A stretch of 64,000 nucleotides of DNA from Longitalea arenae. GTDB taxonomy: Bacteria > Bacteroidota > Bacteroidia > Chitinophagales > Chitinophagaceae. Location of the stretch: contig NZ_JAFFJX010000001.1 of assembly GCF_016924755.1 (NCBI RefSeq), positions 806,001 through 870,000 of the forward strand. Direction: 5' to 3'. A model generated the notes under the pieces. The model was not told the DNA's origin, ran no database searches, and saw only the letters and a list, made by a program, of their open reading frames with translations. A program made the position numbers and the translations under genes. Below, in pieces: positions 8,633 through 17,553 of the stretch. Numbering within the stretch: position 1 is the stretch's first letter; every line of letters begins with the position of its first letter.

Positions 8633-10000
8633 TTAAGAAGCAAAATATTTATGAAAATAAGGGATCGTTTCAATGCCCTTATAGAAATTCACGAGATCAA
8701 ATTTTTCATTAGGGGAATGCAGGTTATCGCTATCCAGGCCAAACCCCATGAACACTATTTTCACCCCCAGTTCTTTTTCCAGGATGGAACAGATCGGAAT
8801 ACTGCCGCCGCCGCGAACCGGGATGGGCTTTTTGCCAAAAGTGGTTTCAATGGCCTGTGCCGCTGCCCGGTAAGCTTTCGAATCGATGGGTGTCATATAG
8901 GGCTCACCACCGTGCAGGTTATACGCTTCTACGGTAACGCCTGCAGGCGCTATTTTCCGGAAATACTGCAATAACATCTCTGTTATTTTTTCTGACGACT
9001 GGTTGGGAACCAGCCTTGCGGAGATCTTTGCATAGGCTTTGGAAGGCAATACGGTTTTGGCGCCTTCGCCGGTATAACCGCCCCAGATGCCGTTCAGTTC
9101 GAGCGTTGGGCGGATGCCGGTACGTTCGTTGGTGGTATATCCTTTTTCGCCCCACAGCTCTTTTAGGCCCAGGTCGTTCTTGTATTCCGTTTCATCAAAA
9201 GGCGCTTCCGCCATTAGTTTTCTTTCGGCGGTGGTTGATTCCACCACATCGTCATAGAAACCCGGAATGGTGATATGATTGTTCTCGTCGTGGCAGGAGG
9301 CGATCATTTTTGCCAGCATGGTAATGGGATTGGCTACCGCACCGCCGTATACGCCGCTGTGCAGGTCGCGGTTGGCGCCCGTAACCTCCACCTGGATATA
9401 GGCCAGTCCACGCACCCCAATATCAATGGAAGGTGTATCCATGCTGATCATAGAACTGTCGCTGATGAGGATCACATCGCATTTCAGGAGGTCTTTGTGC
9501 GCTGCCACGAAATCGGCCAGGTTGGGTGAGCCTACTTCTTCTTCACCTTCTATGAGGAACTTGATATTGTTCTGCAATGAATTGGTCTTATGTAAGATCT
9601 CGAGGGCTTTTACATGCATATAGAACTGCCCTTTGTCATCGGCAGAACCACGCGCGTAAATCCGGCCATCTTTTATCACCGGTTCAAATGGACCGCTGTG
9701 CCAGAGTTCGAGCGGATCGGGCGGTTGCACATCATAGTGCCCATATACCAGCACTGTAGGTTTGGAAGGATCAACGATCTTTTCAGCGAATACAGCAGGA
9801 TGTCCGGCCGTTTCCAACAACTGCGCTTTATCGGCGCCAGCTTCGAGCAAGCGCTGCCTTACTTTTTCAGCACATTTTCTCATATCTTCCTTATGGGCGC
9901 TATTGGCGCTTACAGAAGGAATACGTAACAATTCCAGTAATTCATCCAGGAAGCGATCCTTGTTCTTTTCCTGGTAATCTTTCCAGGCTTGCATAATCAT
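8633..10000 (-). CDS. M20 family dipeptidase
   Basis: Zinc metallopeptidase of 455 residues of the M20 group that hydrolyses dipeptides or short peptides in the cytoplasm. Metal-site motifs are visible: VLVYGHYDVQPPDP, ARGSADDKGQ, the catalytic Glu pair in IEGEEEVGSPN, ISDSSM, and near the end MGFGLDSDNLHSPNEKF. The dimerisation domain (DLHSGVYGGAVANP) lies between. The second Met (9994) is an equally good start. A TATATTCG box at 10040-10047 is the likely -7 element. No signal peptide is seen. Confidence 0.9.
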   Translation of the reverse strand: MIMQAWKDYQEKNKDRFLDELLELLRIPSVSANSAHKEDMRKCAEKVRQRLLEAGADKAQLLETAGHPAVFAEKIVDPSKPTVLVYGHYDVQPPDPLELWHSGPFEPVIKDGRIYARGSADDKGQFYMHVKALEILHKTNSLQNNIKFLIEGEEEVGSPNLADFVAAHKDLLKCDVILISDSSMISMDTPSIDIGVRGLAYIQVEVTGANRDLHSGVYGGAVANPITMLAKMIASCHDENNHITIPGFYDDVVESTTAERKLMAEAPFDETEYKNDLGLKELWGEKGYTTNERTGIRPTLELNGIWGGYTGEGAKTVLPSKAYAKISARLVPNQSSEKITEMLLQYFRKIAPAGVTVEAYNLHGGEPYMTPIDSKAYRAAAQAIETTFGKKPIPVRGGGSIPICSILEKELGVKIVFMGFGLDSDNLHSPNEKFDLVNFYKGIETIPYFHKYFAS

Positions 10001-10058
10001 GAGTTTATTTAGTAATAAATGTGATTTGGGAACAGTGAGCGAATATATGTTTTTATTG

Positions 10059-10186
10059 GCTAGTGGTAAGTGGTAAATGGCTGGTAGAGCCTTTTATCCG
10101 ACAATCACGATTAATAGCTTTCTTCAGGTTGGGCTGGAACCTTCCTGTTTGTCTTTCCTACTCGCCACTCGCCACTTACTATTCGG
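10059..10186. repeat. Paired short-period array (AGTGGTA / CTCGCCA theme)
   Basis: The left arm at 10059-10090 has AGTGGTAAGTGGTAAATGG. The right arm at 10158-10186 has CTCGCCACTCGCCACTTACT. The arms are in inverted orientation around a core of about 65 bases. The theme is shared with 8475-8632. Confidence 0.6.
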
Positions 10187-10188
10187 TT

Positions 10189-11172
10189 TTACAAAGAATG
10201 CTTTTTATCCTTCAACACATTTTCCAGCGTCCAGGCTACCTGCTTTTCAAAAGGACGCTTGCGAACGGAGCATTCGTCGCGGGTGCAAATGCTGCATGAA
10301 AAATCAAGGCAGGGATCGGTATGTACGAAGAGTTCAAATACGGTTCCGAATTCCCGTTTGATCAGCAGCCCCAGCTCTTCCACTTCTTTATGGGCTTCCA
10401 CCACATTCAGGTACCAGGGCACGGTGAGGTGACAATCAATATGAAATTGTCCGCCATATTTGATCACACGCAGGTTATGCAGGTCGATCCAGTTCTTGCG
10501 GCGGTTGGCATTTAAAACGGCCAGCATTTTCTGCAGCAGTTCTTTATCGGCTTCATCCATGATGCCCGCGAGGGAATGACGCAAAATGCGGTAGCCGGTA
10601 TACATGATGATAAATGCAAGAATGATGGCGATCACACCATCCAGCCACGTGAGATGGGTCAGTCGTATCAAAACGAGGCCAATGATAATGCCCAGGGTAG
10701 AGTAGGTGTCGGACTGCAGGTGTTTGCCGCTGGCTACCAGGGCAAGAGAATTGTTTTTCTTTCCTTTACGGATGCTTATATATCCTACTACAAAGTTGAT
10801 GACGGCTGTAAGGGCTACCAGTATGATGCCGCGATCGAGTTGTTGCAATTCCCGCGGATAAACAAAATGGAGAACAGATTCATAAATGATCACCAGGGCA
10901 GCTACTATAATCAGTGTGCCTTCAACGGCGGCGCTCAGGAATTCGGCCTTGCCATGACCGTAGGGATGGTTTTCGTCGCGCGGTTTGGCTGCAACCCACA
11001 AGCTGTACAAACCAATAAATCCGGCAATCACATTTACGGTGCTTTCCAGCGCATCGGTTAAGATGGCCACAGAGCGGGTCAGCCAGTAGGCCACCATTTT
11101 AATGATGAACAGCAGTACGGCTACTGTTACCACCCATTTCTGTACCCGTAAATTTTCCCTGCCTGACTGCAT
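10189..11172 (-). CDS. Cation diffusion facilitator (CDF) metal exporter
   Basis: Inner-membrane metal/proton antiporter of 327 residues exporting Zn(II) or similar ions. Typical CDF features: early helices with SVAILTDALESTVNVIAGFIGL (metal site Asp in helix 2), the HPYGHGKAEFL loop and a C-terminal cytosolic domain with FHIDCHLTVPWYLNVVEAH. The tail after HTDPC has four cysteines spaced C-x4-C-x2-C-x4-C, a possible extra metal-sensing site. The start is placed at MQSGRENLRVQ (11172); the longer frame is less likely. A TACCTTCG box at 11188-11195 precedes it. Confidence 0.9.
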   Translation of the reverse strand: MQSGRENLRVQKWVVTVAVLLFIIKMVAYWLTRSVAILTDALESTVNVIAGFIGLYSLWVAAKPRDENHPYGHGKAEFLSAAVEGTLIIVAALVIIYESVLHFVYPRELQQLDRGIILVALTAVINFVVGYISIRKGKKNNSLALVASGKHLQSDTYSTLGIIIGLVLIRLTHLTWLDGVIAIILAFIIMYTGYRILRHSLAGIMDEADKELLQKMLAVLNANRRKNWIDLHNLRVIKYGGQFHIDCHLTVPWYLNVVEAHKEVEELGLLIKREFGTVFELFVHTDPCLDFSCSICTRDECSVRKRPFEKQVAWTLENVLKDKKHSL

Positions 11173-11187
11173 GCAAGTTATTTGGGG

Positions 11188-11195
11188 CGAAGGTA
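11188..11195 (-). promoter_or_regulatory. -7 promoter box of the CDF gene (TACCTTCG)
   Basis: The minus-strand TACCTTCG is close to TAnnTTTG and lies 15 bases before the ATG at 11172. Confidence 0.45.
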
Positions 11196-11242
11196 GCAAA
11201 GCCAGATCGTATAAAGCAAGGCGGGGTGGCTCACATAAAACT

Positions 11243-11446
11243 TTAACCCCCAACCAATTTTACGGGATATTTAAAAAAATTCGAATCCCGGCGCAAAATT
11301 GTTAGATTTTCTTTAATTGCCTGCGCTATTATTAACCTGTCAAACGGGTCTCTATGGTGAAAATCAAGATTTCTTAGTGTGTGAATGTGATCAAAGGCGA
11401 TTGGCAATACAACGATCTCCGTAACTGGTAACTGGGAAAAATTTCT
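11243..11446 (-). pseudogene. Remnant of a VapC/PIN-domain toxin gene (C-terminal half)
   Basis: The minus strand has an open stretch of about 68 codons ending in TAA at 11243. It reads ...VVLPIAFDHIHTLRNLDF, then HHRDPFDRLIIAQAIKENL, then TILRRDSNFFKYPVKLV. This is the C-terminal half of the type II toxin-antitoxin PIN RNase family (normally about 130 residues). HRDPFDR carries the conserved active-site Asp and LTILxxDxxFxxY the next motif. A TAA stop at 11447-11449 precedes it and there is no suitable start codon, antitoxin or N-terminal half nearby, so it is a decayed fragment. It accounts for most of the 328-base gap between the CDF and Lpt-like genes. Confidence 0.7.
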
Positions 11447-11500
11447 TTACGAGCAACGATGATTGGGTACGTGCCTGCAACCTGTAGCCTGCAACGCTTC

Positions 11501-12988
11501 TTAGGCCGTTTGTGGTTGTTGTTTGGCAGCTTTTTTCTTGCCTATTAACCGCTTAATGCCGCGGTATACGCGGAAGTAAAATTCTTTATTGAACAATTGC
11601 GAATCGTGCAGGGCTTTGTAAATAAGGAACATGCCAATAGGCAAGAGCACAGCGGTGGCCAGCCACATACCGGCAGCAGGCTGTAACACATCTTCTTTCA
11701 CAAACTTTTTACCGAAGTTGTTGAGCAGGAAGAAGATCACAAAGAAGATCACCGCAAACACGACCGGCGTTCCGATACCACCTTTGCGTACAATAGATCC
11801 CAATGGTGCACCGATCAGGAACAGGACGAGCACTGCAATGGACATGGTGATCTTTTCGTGGTAAGTCATCATGGTCATGCGCAGTTCCTTACGCTTGCCA
11901 TCATAATCCCATGACGGTCCCTCAATGGTCGACTTAACCGAGTTGGCGTAAGATATGCTCTGGTCTACCACCGTTTGTTTAACCGCAGAAAGCACTTTAT
12001 CGTTCTTCGACATCTTTGCACTATCGGGCAACAGATCTATGAAGCGGGCGCCTTTTTTAACGGGCGGCACTTTTACATCGATCCAGCCGGTGTCGAGGTA
12101 TTTCGAAAACATAAAATAGCCCTGCAGCTCCCTGATATCACGGTCTTTGAACTTAGCCAGGCTTCTTGAGATGGAATCTACATTCTTGCTCAGCTGCCGG
12201 GTACTTAACATCTCATAGCGGTCCTTATAGGTGCTGTCGGGCGTTTGAATGAGGGCCAGGGAGCTGAGGTCGAGTACTTTTTTATATTCTTTAAAACCCA
12301 GCCTGATGAAATCGGTGTTATGGGCATAACGGTTACCCCTTTCTTCGTAACGCCAGCCGTTGAAGAGAATAAACTCCAGGAAGCGTTTGTCGGAAGAAAG
12401 CCGCATAATGCCTTTTTCCGCGGCTACAATATTGTCCTGGGGGCCGGTGCTGGATTCATAAATGATCACATTGTGTAAAATGGAGTCATTTTCTTTTTTA
12501 GAAACTTTGATGGCGTAATCAGGAATAGTGGTATAGAATACGCCTTCTTTGAGGTCGAATGCCGGTTTCTTATTTACGAGGTCGTAGTGCAGGGTCTTCA
12601 TGCGCAGGTTGGCTACCGGTATAACATAGTTGTTAAAGAGGAAAGCCATACCCGATAACAGGGCGGCCACAACGGTGAGGGGCAGCATAAAACGCAACAG
12701 GCCGATGCCTGCCGATTTGATGGCCACCAGTTCGAAGGTTTCGCCCAGGTTACCAAAGGTCATGATAGAGGACAACAGGATGGCCAGTGGCAGGGCCAGG
12801 GGAACCAGGGTTGCGCTCAGGTATACCACCAGGCGAAGCATGGTAAAAACATCAATGCCCTTGCCCACAAAGTCATCGATCCACAGCCAGAAGAACTGTA
12901 GGATCAATACGAAGAGAGTAAGGAAAAAGGTTGCGATGAAAGGACCGATAAATGATCGCAAAACCAGTATGTCTAACTTTTTTATCAC
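11501..12988 (-). CDS. LptF/LptG (YjgP/YjgQ) family permease
   Basis: Inner-membrane permease component of the lipopolysaccharide export machinery (with LptB ATPase, encoded elsewhere). About 495 residues: N-terminal helices (IKKLDILVLRSFIGPFIATFF), LPLALPLAILLSSIMTFGNLGETFELVAIKSAGI (the coupling-helix region that contacts LptB), a large periplasmic beta-jellyroll, and C-terminal helices (IAVLVLFLIGAPLGSIVRKGGIG). The GTG at 12988 gives the normal family N terminus; an upstream in-frame ATG at 13039 would add 17 residues and run close to the divergent promoter. LptF versus LptG cannot be decided here. Confidence 0.87.
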   Translation of the reverse strand: MIKKLDILVLRSFIGPFIATFFLTLFVLILQFFWLWIDDFVGKGIDVFTMLRLVVYLSATLVPLALPLAILLSSIMTFGNLGETFELVAIKSAGIGLLRFMLPLTVVAALLSGMAFLFNNYVIPVANLRMKTLHYDLVNKKPAFDLKEGVFYTTIPDYAIKVSKKENDSILHNVIIYESSTGPQDNIVAAEKGIMRLSSDKRFLEFILFNGWRYEERGNRYAHNTDFIRLGFKEYKKVLDLSSLALIQTPDSTYKDRYEMLSTRQLSKNVDSISRSLAKFKDRDIRELQGYFMFSKYLDTGWIDVKVPPVKKGARFIDLLPDSAKMSKNDKVLSAVKQTVVDQSISYANSVKSTIEGPSWDYDGKRKELRMTMMTYHEKITMSIAVLVLFLIGAPLGSIVRKGGIGTPVVFAVIFFVIFFLLNNFGKKFVKEDVLQPAAGMWLATAVLLPIGMFLIYKALHDSQLFNKEFYFRVYRGIKRLIGKKKAAKQQPQTA

Positions 12989-13039
12989 GGGCGCTTGGTT
13001 CTTAGGTTCTTGTTTCTGATTGGCGGCCGCAAAGCACAT

Positions 13040-13069
13040 TTGTTACTTGCAAACCGCCACTTACCTTTA
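13040..13069 (+). promoter_or_regulatory. Promoter TTG-N19-TACCTTTA of a possibly leaderless gene
   Basis: TTG at 13040-13042 and TACCTTTA at 13062-13069 have exactly 19 bases between them. The ATG follows only 4 bases later at 13074, so the transcript may begin at the start codon. Confidence 0.55.
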
Positions 13070-13073
13070 CTGC

Positions 13074-13685
13074 ATGGACGCCGCAAAAATACAGCTTTCA
13101 GCAGAGGAATTATCGTTGGTGCAAAATGCCGGCTGGCTTTTAACAAAGAATACGATTATAGAGAAAGTTTATGCTTTATTCGGGGAAATTGCGCAGGAAG
13201 TGCAGGGTGATCCTACGGGCCTGGCCGCGTTGGGAATAGAAAACGTATTGGTTCCATCAGCCAAGATCTCGAAAGGCGAAAATTATAAGGGACTGCCCTG
13301 GGTGGTACTGGATTTTCCGCGATCATTTGACCGCCAGCATACATTTGCGATCCGCACGATGTTCTGGTGGGGACATTTTTTCAGTGTGACCCTGCATTTG
13401 AAAGGGCGGTATAAAGATCAATTCCAGCAAAAGCTGATCGTTAATTTACCATTATTGACCGCACAGCAGTTTTATCTCTGTGTAAGTGAAGATGAATGGC
13501 GTTATGAATTTGAAGAAGACAATTACAAGCCTCTCACCCAGTTGGATTCTTCCGCTATAGAAAAAATCCTGCTGGCTAATGATTTCTGCAAGCTATCCGC
13601 TAAAATTTCACTTCCTCAGTGGAATGAATCAAAAGCATTAATTCTTGGCCTTTACAAAACGATCGTTAAAACCATTGGGCATTAA
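13074..13685 (+). CDS. Conserved hypothetical protein, no recognised domain
   Basis: I do not recognise the family with certainty. The 203-residue protein has no signal peptide or membrane span and is probably cytoplasmic. It starts MDAAKIQLSAEELSLVQNAGWLLTKN. It contains an aromatic central part (LPWVVLDFPRSFDR, TMFWWGHFFSVTLHLKG) and an acidic stretch DEWRYEFEEDNY. The start at 13074 fits the promoter 4 bases upstream. It is convergent with the START-like gene and the two overlap by 4 bases at their stops. No operon partner suggests a function. Confidence 0.75.
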   Translation: MDAAKIQLSAEELSLVQNAGWLLTKNTIIEKVYALFGEIAQEVQGDPTGLAALGIENVLVPSAKISKGENYKGLPWVVLDFPRSFDRQHTFAIRTMFWWGHFFSVTLHLKGRYKDQFQQKLIVNLPLLTAQQFYLCVSEDEWRYEFEEDNYKPLTQLDSSAIEKILLANDFCKLSAKISLPQWNESKALILGLYKTIVKTIGH

Positions 13686-14062
13686 TTGCCGAGCCGGTGA
13701 AACAGGTCTTTAACCTGGTAACCCCATAACTGGCTCTGGTCTTTAACCTCACCTTTATCTGCAAAATCTTTGATCACTAGGATGGTCTGATTCGTTACTT
13801 CTGATTTCTCAATTCTGAATTCAAAATATTCATCTTTGGGTGCATGCAACCAATGAAACCTGATAAATTTTTCTTCTTCGCTTTCCATTACTTCGGCTTT
13901 ATCAGTAGTTCCGTTCCAGGAAAAACTGAAAACGTTATCTCTTTCGTCTACTTTATCAGCGAACCATTCCTGCAAACCTGCAGGCGTACTTAAGAATTCG
14001 TATAAAATGGAAGGAGAACATCTTACCGGATACTCTAACGTAAATATTTGTTTCTTACTCAT
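13682..14062 (-). CDS. START-like/SRPBCC (AHSA1-type) domain protein
   Basis: Small cytoplasmic protein (126 residues) of the Bet v1/SRPBCC fold, a hydrophobic-pocket ligand-binding fold. The N terminus (FTLEYPVRCSPSILYEFLSTPAGLQEWFADKVDERDNVFSFSW) is the usual beta-alpha-alpha start of AHSA1-like proteins. The C-terminal helix is QSQLWGYQVKDLFHRLG. It is a short stand-alone copy. Ligand and partner are unknown. It lies upstream of, and divergent from, the sigma factor gene. Confidence 0.8.
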   Translation of the reverse strand: MSKKQIFTLEYPVRCSPSILYEFLSTPAGLQEWFADKVDERDNVFSFSWNGTTDKAEVMESEEEKFIRFHWLHAPKDEYFEFRIEKSEVTNQTILVIKDFADKGEVKDQSQLWGYQVKDLFHRLGN

Positions 14063-14200
14063 CTAACCCTAATATTGATCTTTTTTGAAAATACCAATGG
14101 TGCAAGTATAGAAAATTAATGCTACCCCCAAAATTTTTTTTTGGCAAAATCAGGTAAAAAGTGCTAAAAATGAATAAATAAGCAAAAAATTTTCATATAT

Positions 14201-14230
14201 CTGACTACCAGCAGGTTACGAATAATTTTG
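14201..14230 (+). promoter_or_regulatory. Probable promoter of the primary sigma factor gene
   Basis: CTG at 14201-14203, 19 bases, then TAATTTTG at 14223-14230 match the TTG-N19-TAnnTTTG pattern with one mismatch. This would give rpoD a leader of about 155 bases. The 331-base gap 14063-14393 is A/T-rich and holds no other gene that I can see. Confidence 0.5.
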
Positions 14231-14393
14231 AGGGAGATAAGAGAATTGGGTATATTAGGTGATGAGATTTTTCTCAGATTTTTAATAACAAAATGCTTGT
14301 TCATATAACAAATACGACAGGTATTTCGTTTTTTCTAAACCATTGACCGTTACTTAAACCTAAAAAACCCTTTAAAATGTCCTACCTATGAGT

Positions 14394-15263
14394 ATGCGGC
14401 AGCTCAAGATCACGAAATCAATTACGAATCGTGAATCTCAGAGCCTTGAAAAATACTTGCAGGAAATCGGAAAAGTTGAATTGATCAGTCCCGAAGAAGA
14501 GGTAAAACTCGCGGGTTTGATCAAGCAAGGAAACCAGGCAGCCCTTGACAAACTAACAAAAGCGAATCTGAGATTCGTTGTATCCGTAGCCAAGCAGTAT
14601 CAAAATCAAGGCCTCTCATTACCAGACCTCATCAATGAGGGTAATTTGGGTCTCATTAAAGCAGCGCAGCGTTTTGATGAAACCCGTGGTTTTAAATTTA
14701 TTTCCTACGCCGTGTGGTGGATCCGCCAAAGCATTCTTCAGGCATTAGCCGAACAATCGCGTATTGTAAGGCTTCCTTTAAACAAAGTAGGGTTAACAAA
14801 CAAGATCCAGAAGGCTTTTTCGCAGCTGGAACAGGAGTTTGAACGTGAACCCTCGCCCGAAGAACTGGCAGAACTGCTGGAACTTGAAACCGATGAGGTT
14901 TCTGCCACCCTGGGCATTGCGGCCAGGCACGTAAGCATGGATACGCCACTGTCTGAAGGGGAAGACAATACCCTGATAGATGTGCTGGAGAATCACAATG
15001 CTGAAAGGGCAGAGACCAACATCGAGCACAAAGAATCCCTTAAGCAGGAAATTGAGCGCTCCATGAAAATGCTCACCGAGCGGCAGAAAGAAGTGATCTG
15101 CTATTTCTTTGGTTTAGGTGTCGATCATCCCATGAGCCTGGAAGATATCGGCGAGAAATTCAATCTCACCCGCGAGCGGGTACGCCAGATCAAGGACAAA
15201 GCAATTACCAAACTGCGCACCAATTCACGTTCCAAGGCCCTCCGGGGATTTTTGGGCGTTTAA
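14394..15263 (+). CDS. rpoD: Primary RNA polymerase sigma factor (sigma-70/RpoD)
   Basis: Housekeeping sigma factor in the short form typical of Bacteroidota (289 residues, no large region 1.1). Region 1.2/2 starts [24 protein letters not shown]. Region 2 has [45 protein letters not shown] with [10 protein letters not shown] for -10 recognition and melting. Region 3 is [16 protein letters not shown]. Region 4 ends with the helix-turn-helix [29 protein letters not shown]. The start [11 protein letters not shown] at 14394 is the conserved one; ATG 14388 adds two residues. It is followed by its own terminator. Confidence 0.96.
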   Translation: MRQLKITKSITNRESQSLEKYLQEIGKVELISPEEEVKLAGLIKQGNQAALDKLTKANLRFVVSVAKQYQNQGLSLPDLINEGNLGLIKAAQRFDETRGFKFISYAVWWIRQSILQALAEQSRIVRLPLNKVGLTNKIQKAFSQLEQEFEREPSPEELAELLELETDEVSATLGIAARHVSMDTPLSEGEDNTLIDVLENHNAERAETNIEHKESLKQEIERSMKMLTERQKEVICYFFGLGVDHPMSLEDIGEKFNLTRERVRQIKDKAITKLRTNSRSKALRGFLGV

Positions 15264-15335
15264 CCTTAAAAACTGATAACCGGCAAAAGAAACTTTACAC
15301 AACAAAATTTACTTCCTGTAAATTTGCAGTCCATT

Positions 15336-15376
15336 AAGTGAATATAACTTGACGGTATATTCACTTTTTTGCTTTT
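15336..15376 (+). terminator. Rho-independent terminator of rpoD
   Basis: A perfect 10-bp stem (AAGTGAATAT with ATATTCACTT) closes an 11-base loop and is followed by TTTTGCTTTT. It lies 73 bases after the rpoD stop. Confidence 0.75.
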
Positions 15377-15470
15377 ATTAGCATTTGGTAGATGTGCCAG
15401 GTTTCGCCTGCAAGGACAGGCCAGGCGGGGCACAGCTTGTCAGGATTCTGAATGCAAAAAACAGGAAGTT

Positions 15471-16787
15471 ATGTTTGAAAATCTTACCGACCGGCTGGAG
15501 TCGGCCTTAAAACAGATAAAAGGCGAAGGCCGGATCACCGAACTCAATATTGCTGCCACCGTTAAAGACATTCGCCGCGCCCTGGTGGATGCCGACGTAA
15601 ACTATAAAATTGCCAAGGAATTTACCGACCGGGTGAAAGATAAAGCCCTGGGAGAAAAAGTATTAACTGCAGTTAGCCCCGGCCAGCTGATGGTAAAGAT
15701 CGTGAAAGACGAACTGGTTGACCTCATGGGCGGCAGCGAAAGCGAATTCAACGCCAAAGGCAATCCGGCCGTGATTCTCATCGCCGGTTTACAGGGTTCC
15801 GGTAAGACCACTTTCAGCGCCAAACTGGCCAACTTCCTGAAATCCAGAAGCCGCCTGTCACCCATGCTGGTGGCTGCCGATATTTACCGCCCTGCGGCCA
15901 TCGATCAGCTGAAAGTACTGGGCGAGCAGATCCAGGTGGATGTATACAGCGAACCGGAAAACAAAAATGCGGTGCAGATCGCATCCAACGCCATCAAAGA
16001 AGCCCGCAGCAGGAATAAAAATGTGGTCATCATCGATACCGCCGGCCGCCTGGCCATCGATGAAACTATGATGACCGAGGTAGCCAATGTAAAATCAGCC
16101 GTTAATCCGCAGGAGATCCTGTTTGTGGTTGATTCCATGACCGGACAGGATGCAGTGAACACGGCAAAAGCGTTTAATGATCGGCTTGACTTTACCGGCG
16201 TGGTATTGACAAAGTTAGATGGCGATACCCGCGGTGGTGCTGCCCTCTCGATCAAATACACAGTACAAAAACCCATTAAGTTTGTAAGCAGCGGCGAAAA
16301 GCTCGATACGCTCGACGTGTTCTACCCTGAGCGTATGGCCCAGCGTATCCTGGGCATGGGTGATATTACTACCCTCGTTGAAAAAGCACAGCAACAGTTC
16401 GACGAAGAACAGGCGCGTAAACTCGAAAAGAAGATCCGCAAGAACCAGTTCAACTTTGAAGATTTCAAACAACAACTGGAACAGATAAAAAAGATGGGTA
16501 ATATCAAAGACCTGCTGGGCATGATACCCGGAGTTGGAAAAGCCATCAAGGACATCGATATCAGCGACGATGCGTTCAAAGGCATTGAGGCAATGATCAA
16601 CTCCATGACCCCCGAAGAGCGCAATGATCCGGATCTGATCAACATGAGCCGTAAGCAACGAATTGCCAAAGGCGCCGGTAAAGATATTGGCGAAGTGAAC
16701 GCATTTCTGAAGCAGTTTGACCAGATGAAACAGATGATGAAAATGATGAATAAGATGCCGATGGGAAGAATGGGAATGAAGAGATAA
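15471..16787 (+). CDS. ffh: Signal recognition particle GTPase Ffh
   Basis: SRP54 homologue (438 residues) that, with 4.5S RNA, recognises signal sequences on ribosomes and docks with FtsY. The N domain starts MFENLTDRLESALKQIKGEGRITE. The G domain has the P-loop GLQGSGKTTFSAKLA, DIYRPAAIDQL, DTAGRLAID and TKLDGDTRGGAALS. The methionine-rich M domain ends QMKQMMKMMNKMPMGRMGMKR. ATG 15471 gives the normal N terminus; upstream in-frame codons are not conserved-looking. It is followed by the rpsP promoter, so rpsP need not depend on ffh read-through. Confidence 0.97.
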   Translation: MFENLTDRLESALKQIKGEGRITELNIAATVKDIRRALVDADVNYKIAKEFTDRVKDKALGEKVLTAVSPGQLMVKIVKDELVDLMGGSESEFNAKGNPAVILIAGLQGSGKTTFSAKLANFLKSRSRLSPMLVAADIYRPAAIDQLKVLGEQIQVDVYSEPENKNAVQIASNAIKEARSRNKNVVIIDTAGRLAIDETMMTEVANVKSAVNPQEILFVVDSMTGQDAVNTAKAFNDRLDFTGVVLTKLDGDTRGGAALSIKYTVQKPIKFVSSGEKLDTLDVFYPERMAQRILGMGDITTLVEKAQQQFDEEQARKLEKKIRKNQFNFEDFKQQLEQIKKMGNIKDLLGMIPGVGKAIKDIDISDDAFKGIEAMINSMTPEERNDPDLINMSRKQRIAKGAGKDIGEVNAFLKQFDQMKQMMKMMNKMPMGRMGMKR

Positions 16788-16829
16788 ATGGCTCAGTTTC
16801 AGAAAATTTATCCACTTGAATTATTAAAT

Positions 16830-16859
16830 TTGGAAAAATCAGTTCGATTGTTATTTTTG
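16830..16859 (+). promoter_or_regulatory. Consensus promoter of rpsP (TTG-N19-TATTTTTG)
   Basis: TTG at 16830-16832, exactly 19 bases, and TATTTTTG at 16852-16859 match the Bacteroidota housekeeping consensus. The same boxes with the same spacing occur before nuoA. The leader to the rpsP ATG is about 50 bases. Confidence 0.75.
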
Positions 16860-16916
16860 CAATCGTTATAATGGAAAGTAACCCTATTTGTTCACGCATT
16901 TAAATTTCTATTTAAG

Positions 16917-17351
16917 ATGCCAGTTAAAATCAGACTGCAACGCCATGGGTCTAAAAAAAGACCTTTTTATTTCATCGTAGTGGCCGATGCACGCTCTCCG
17001 CGTGATGGTAAGTTCATCCAGAAGTTAGGTACTTACAACCCTCTTACAGTTCCTGCAACTATTCAGTTAGATCGCCAGAAAGCCCTCGATTGGCTGCATA
17101 AAGGCGCTCAACCTACTGACACCGTGCGCAGAATTCTGTCTTACAAAGGTGTACTGTACCTGAAACATTTGTTGCGTGGTGTAAAACTGGGTCTATTCGA
17201 CGAAGCTACCGCTATGGAGAAATTCCAGAAGTGGCATGCTGAGCACGAGGTTCAGGTTAAAAAACGCCAGGAATCAAATGCTAAGGATAGAAGACCACGC
17301 AGACCAGGTGGAGCTGGTGCACCTCCAGTGCGGAAAGGCAGAGGAGAATAA
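16917..17351 (+). CDS. rpsP: 30S ribosomal protein bS16
   Basis: Small-subunit protein needed for 30S assembly (144 residues). The family core is [43 protein letters not shown], then [19 protein letters not shown] basic, Gly/Pro/Arg-rich tail from about residue 120 ([19 protein letters not shown]) extends beyond the roughly 80-residue E. coli protein, as is common in this phylum. A strong terminator follows, so rimM, 223 bases downstream, is probably transcribed separately. Confidence 0.97.
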   Translation: MPVKIRLQRHGSKKRPFYFIVVADARSPRDGKFIQKLGTYNPLTVPATIQLDRQKALDWLHKGAQPTDTVRRILSYKGVLYLKHLLRGVKLGLFDEATAMEKFQKWHAEHEVQVKKRQESNAKDRRPRRPGGAGAPPVRKGRGE

Positions 17352-17384
17352 TCCTAACGCAGTATAGCTAGCTGTCAACTTGTT

Positions 17385-17418
17385 AAATCCTTCCGGTGTT
17401 CCGGAAGGATTTTTTTCT
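17385..17418 (+). terminator. Rho-independent terminator of rpsP
   Basis: A perfect 11-bp stem (AATCCTTCCGG with CCGGAAGGATT) has loop TGTT and a run of T residues interrupted by one C. It lies 34 bases after the rpsP stop. Confidence 0.85.
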
Positions 17419-17497
17419 TTTATACCCTTTGTTATTCCTGTATACGGTTTTGCAAGGCATAAGCTGAGGCGGTGATCGGCAAATATGTGGGTGAAGG

Positions 17498-17553
17498 ATA
17501 TTGCCCATTGCGCATTTGCCAATTGCCCGTTGCTATTGCCCATTGTTCATTGA
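17498..17553. repeat. Single-arm heptad array (TTGCCCA theme)
   Basis: Degenerate 7-base words of the TTGCCCA, TTGCGCA, TTGCCAA, TTGTTCA type run up to the rimM promoter. One TTG of the array (17536-17538) is the best candidate for the rimM -33 box. Confidence 0.6.

Noticed and set aside
11275-11295. TTCGAATCC-type sequence resembling a tRNA T-arm
   Set aside because: No acceptor stem, D-arm or anticodon arm can be built around it; the bases are part of the VapC remnant frame.
11400-11500. Possible further paired repeat array (GTAACTGG and GCCTGCAACCTG words)
   Set aside because: Only two or three imperfect units per side and the arms are not convincingly complementary, so I did not list it as a feature.
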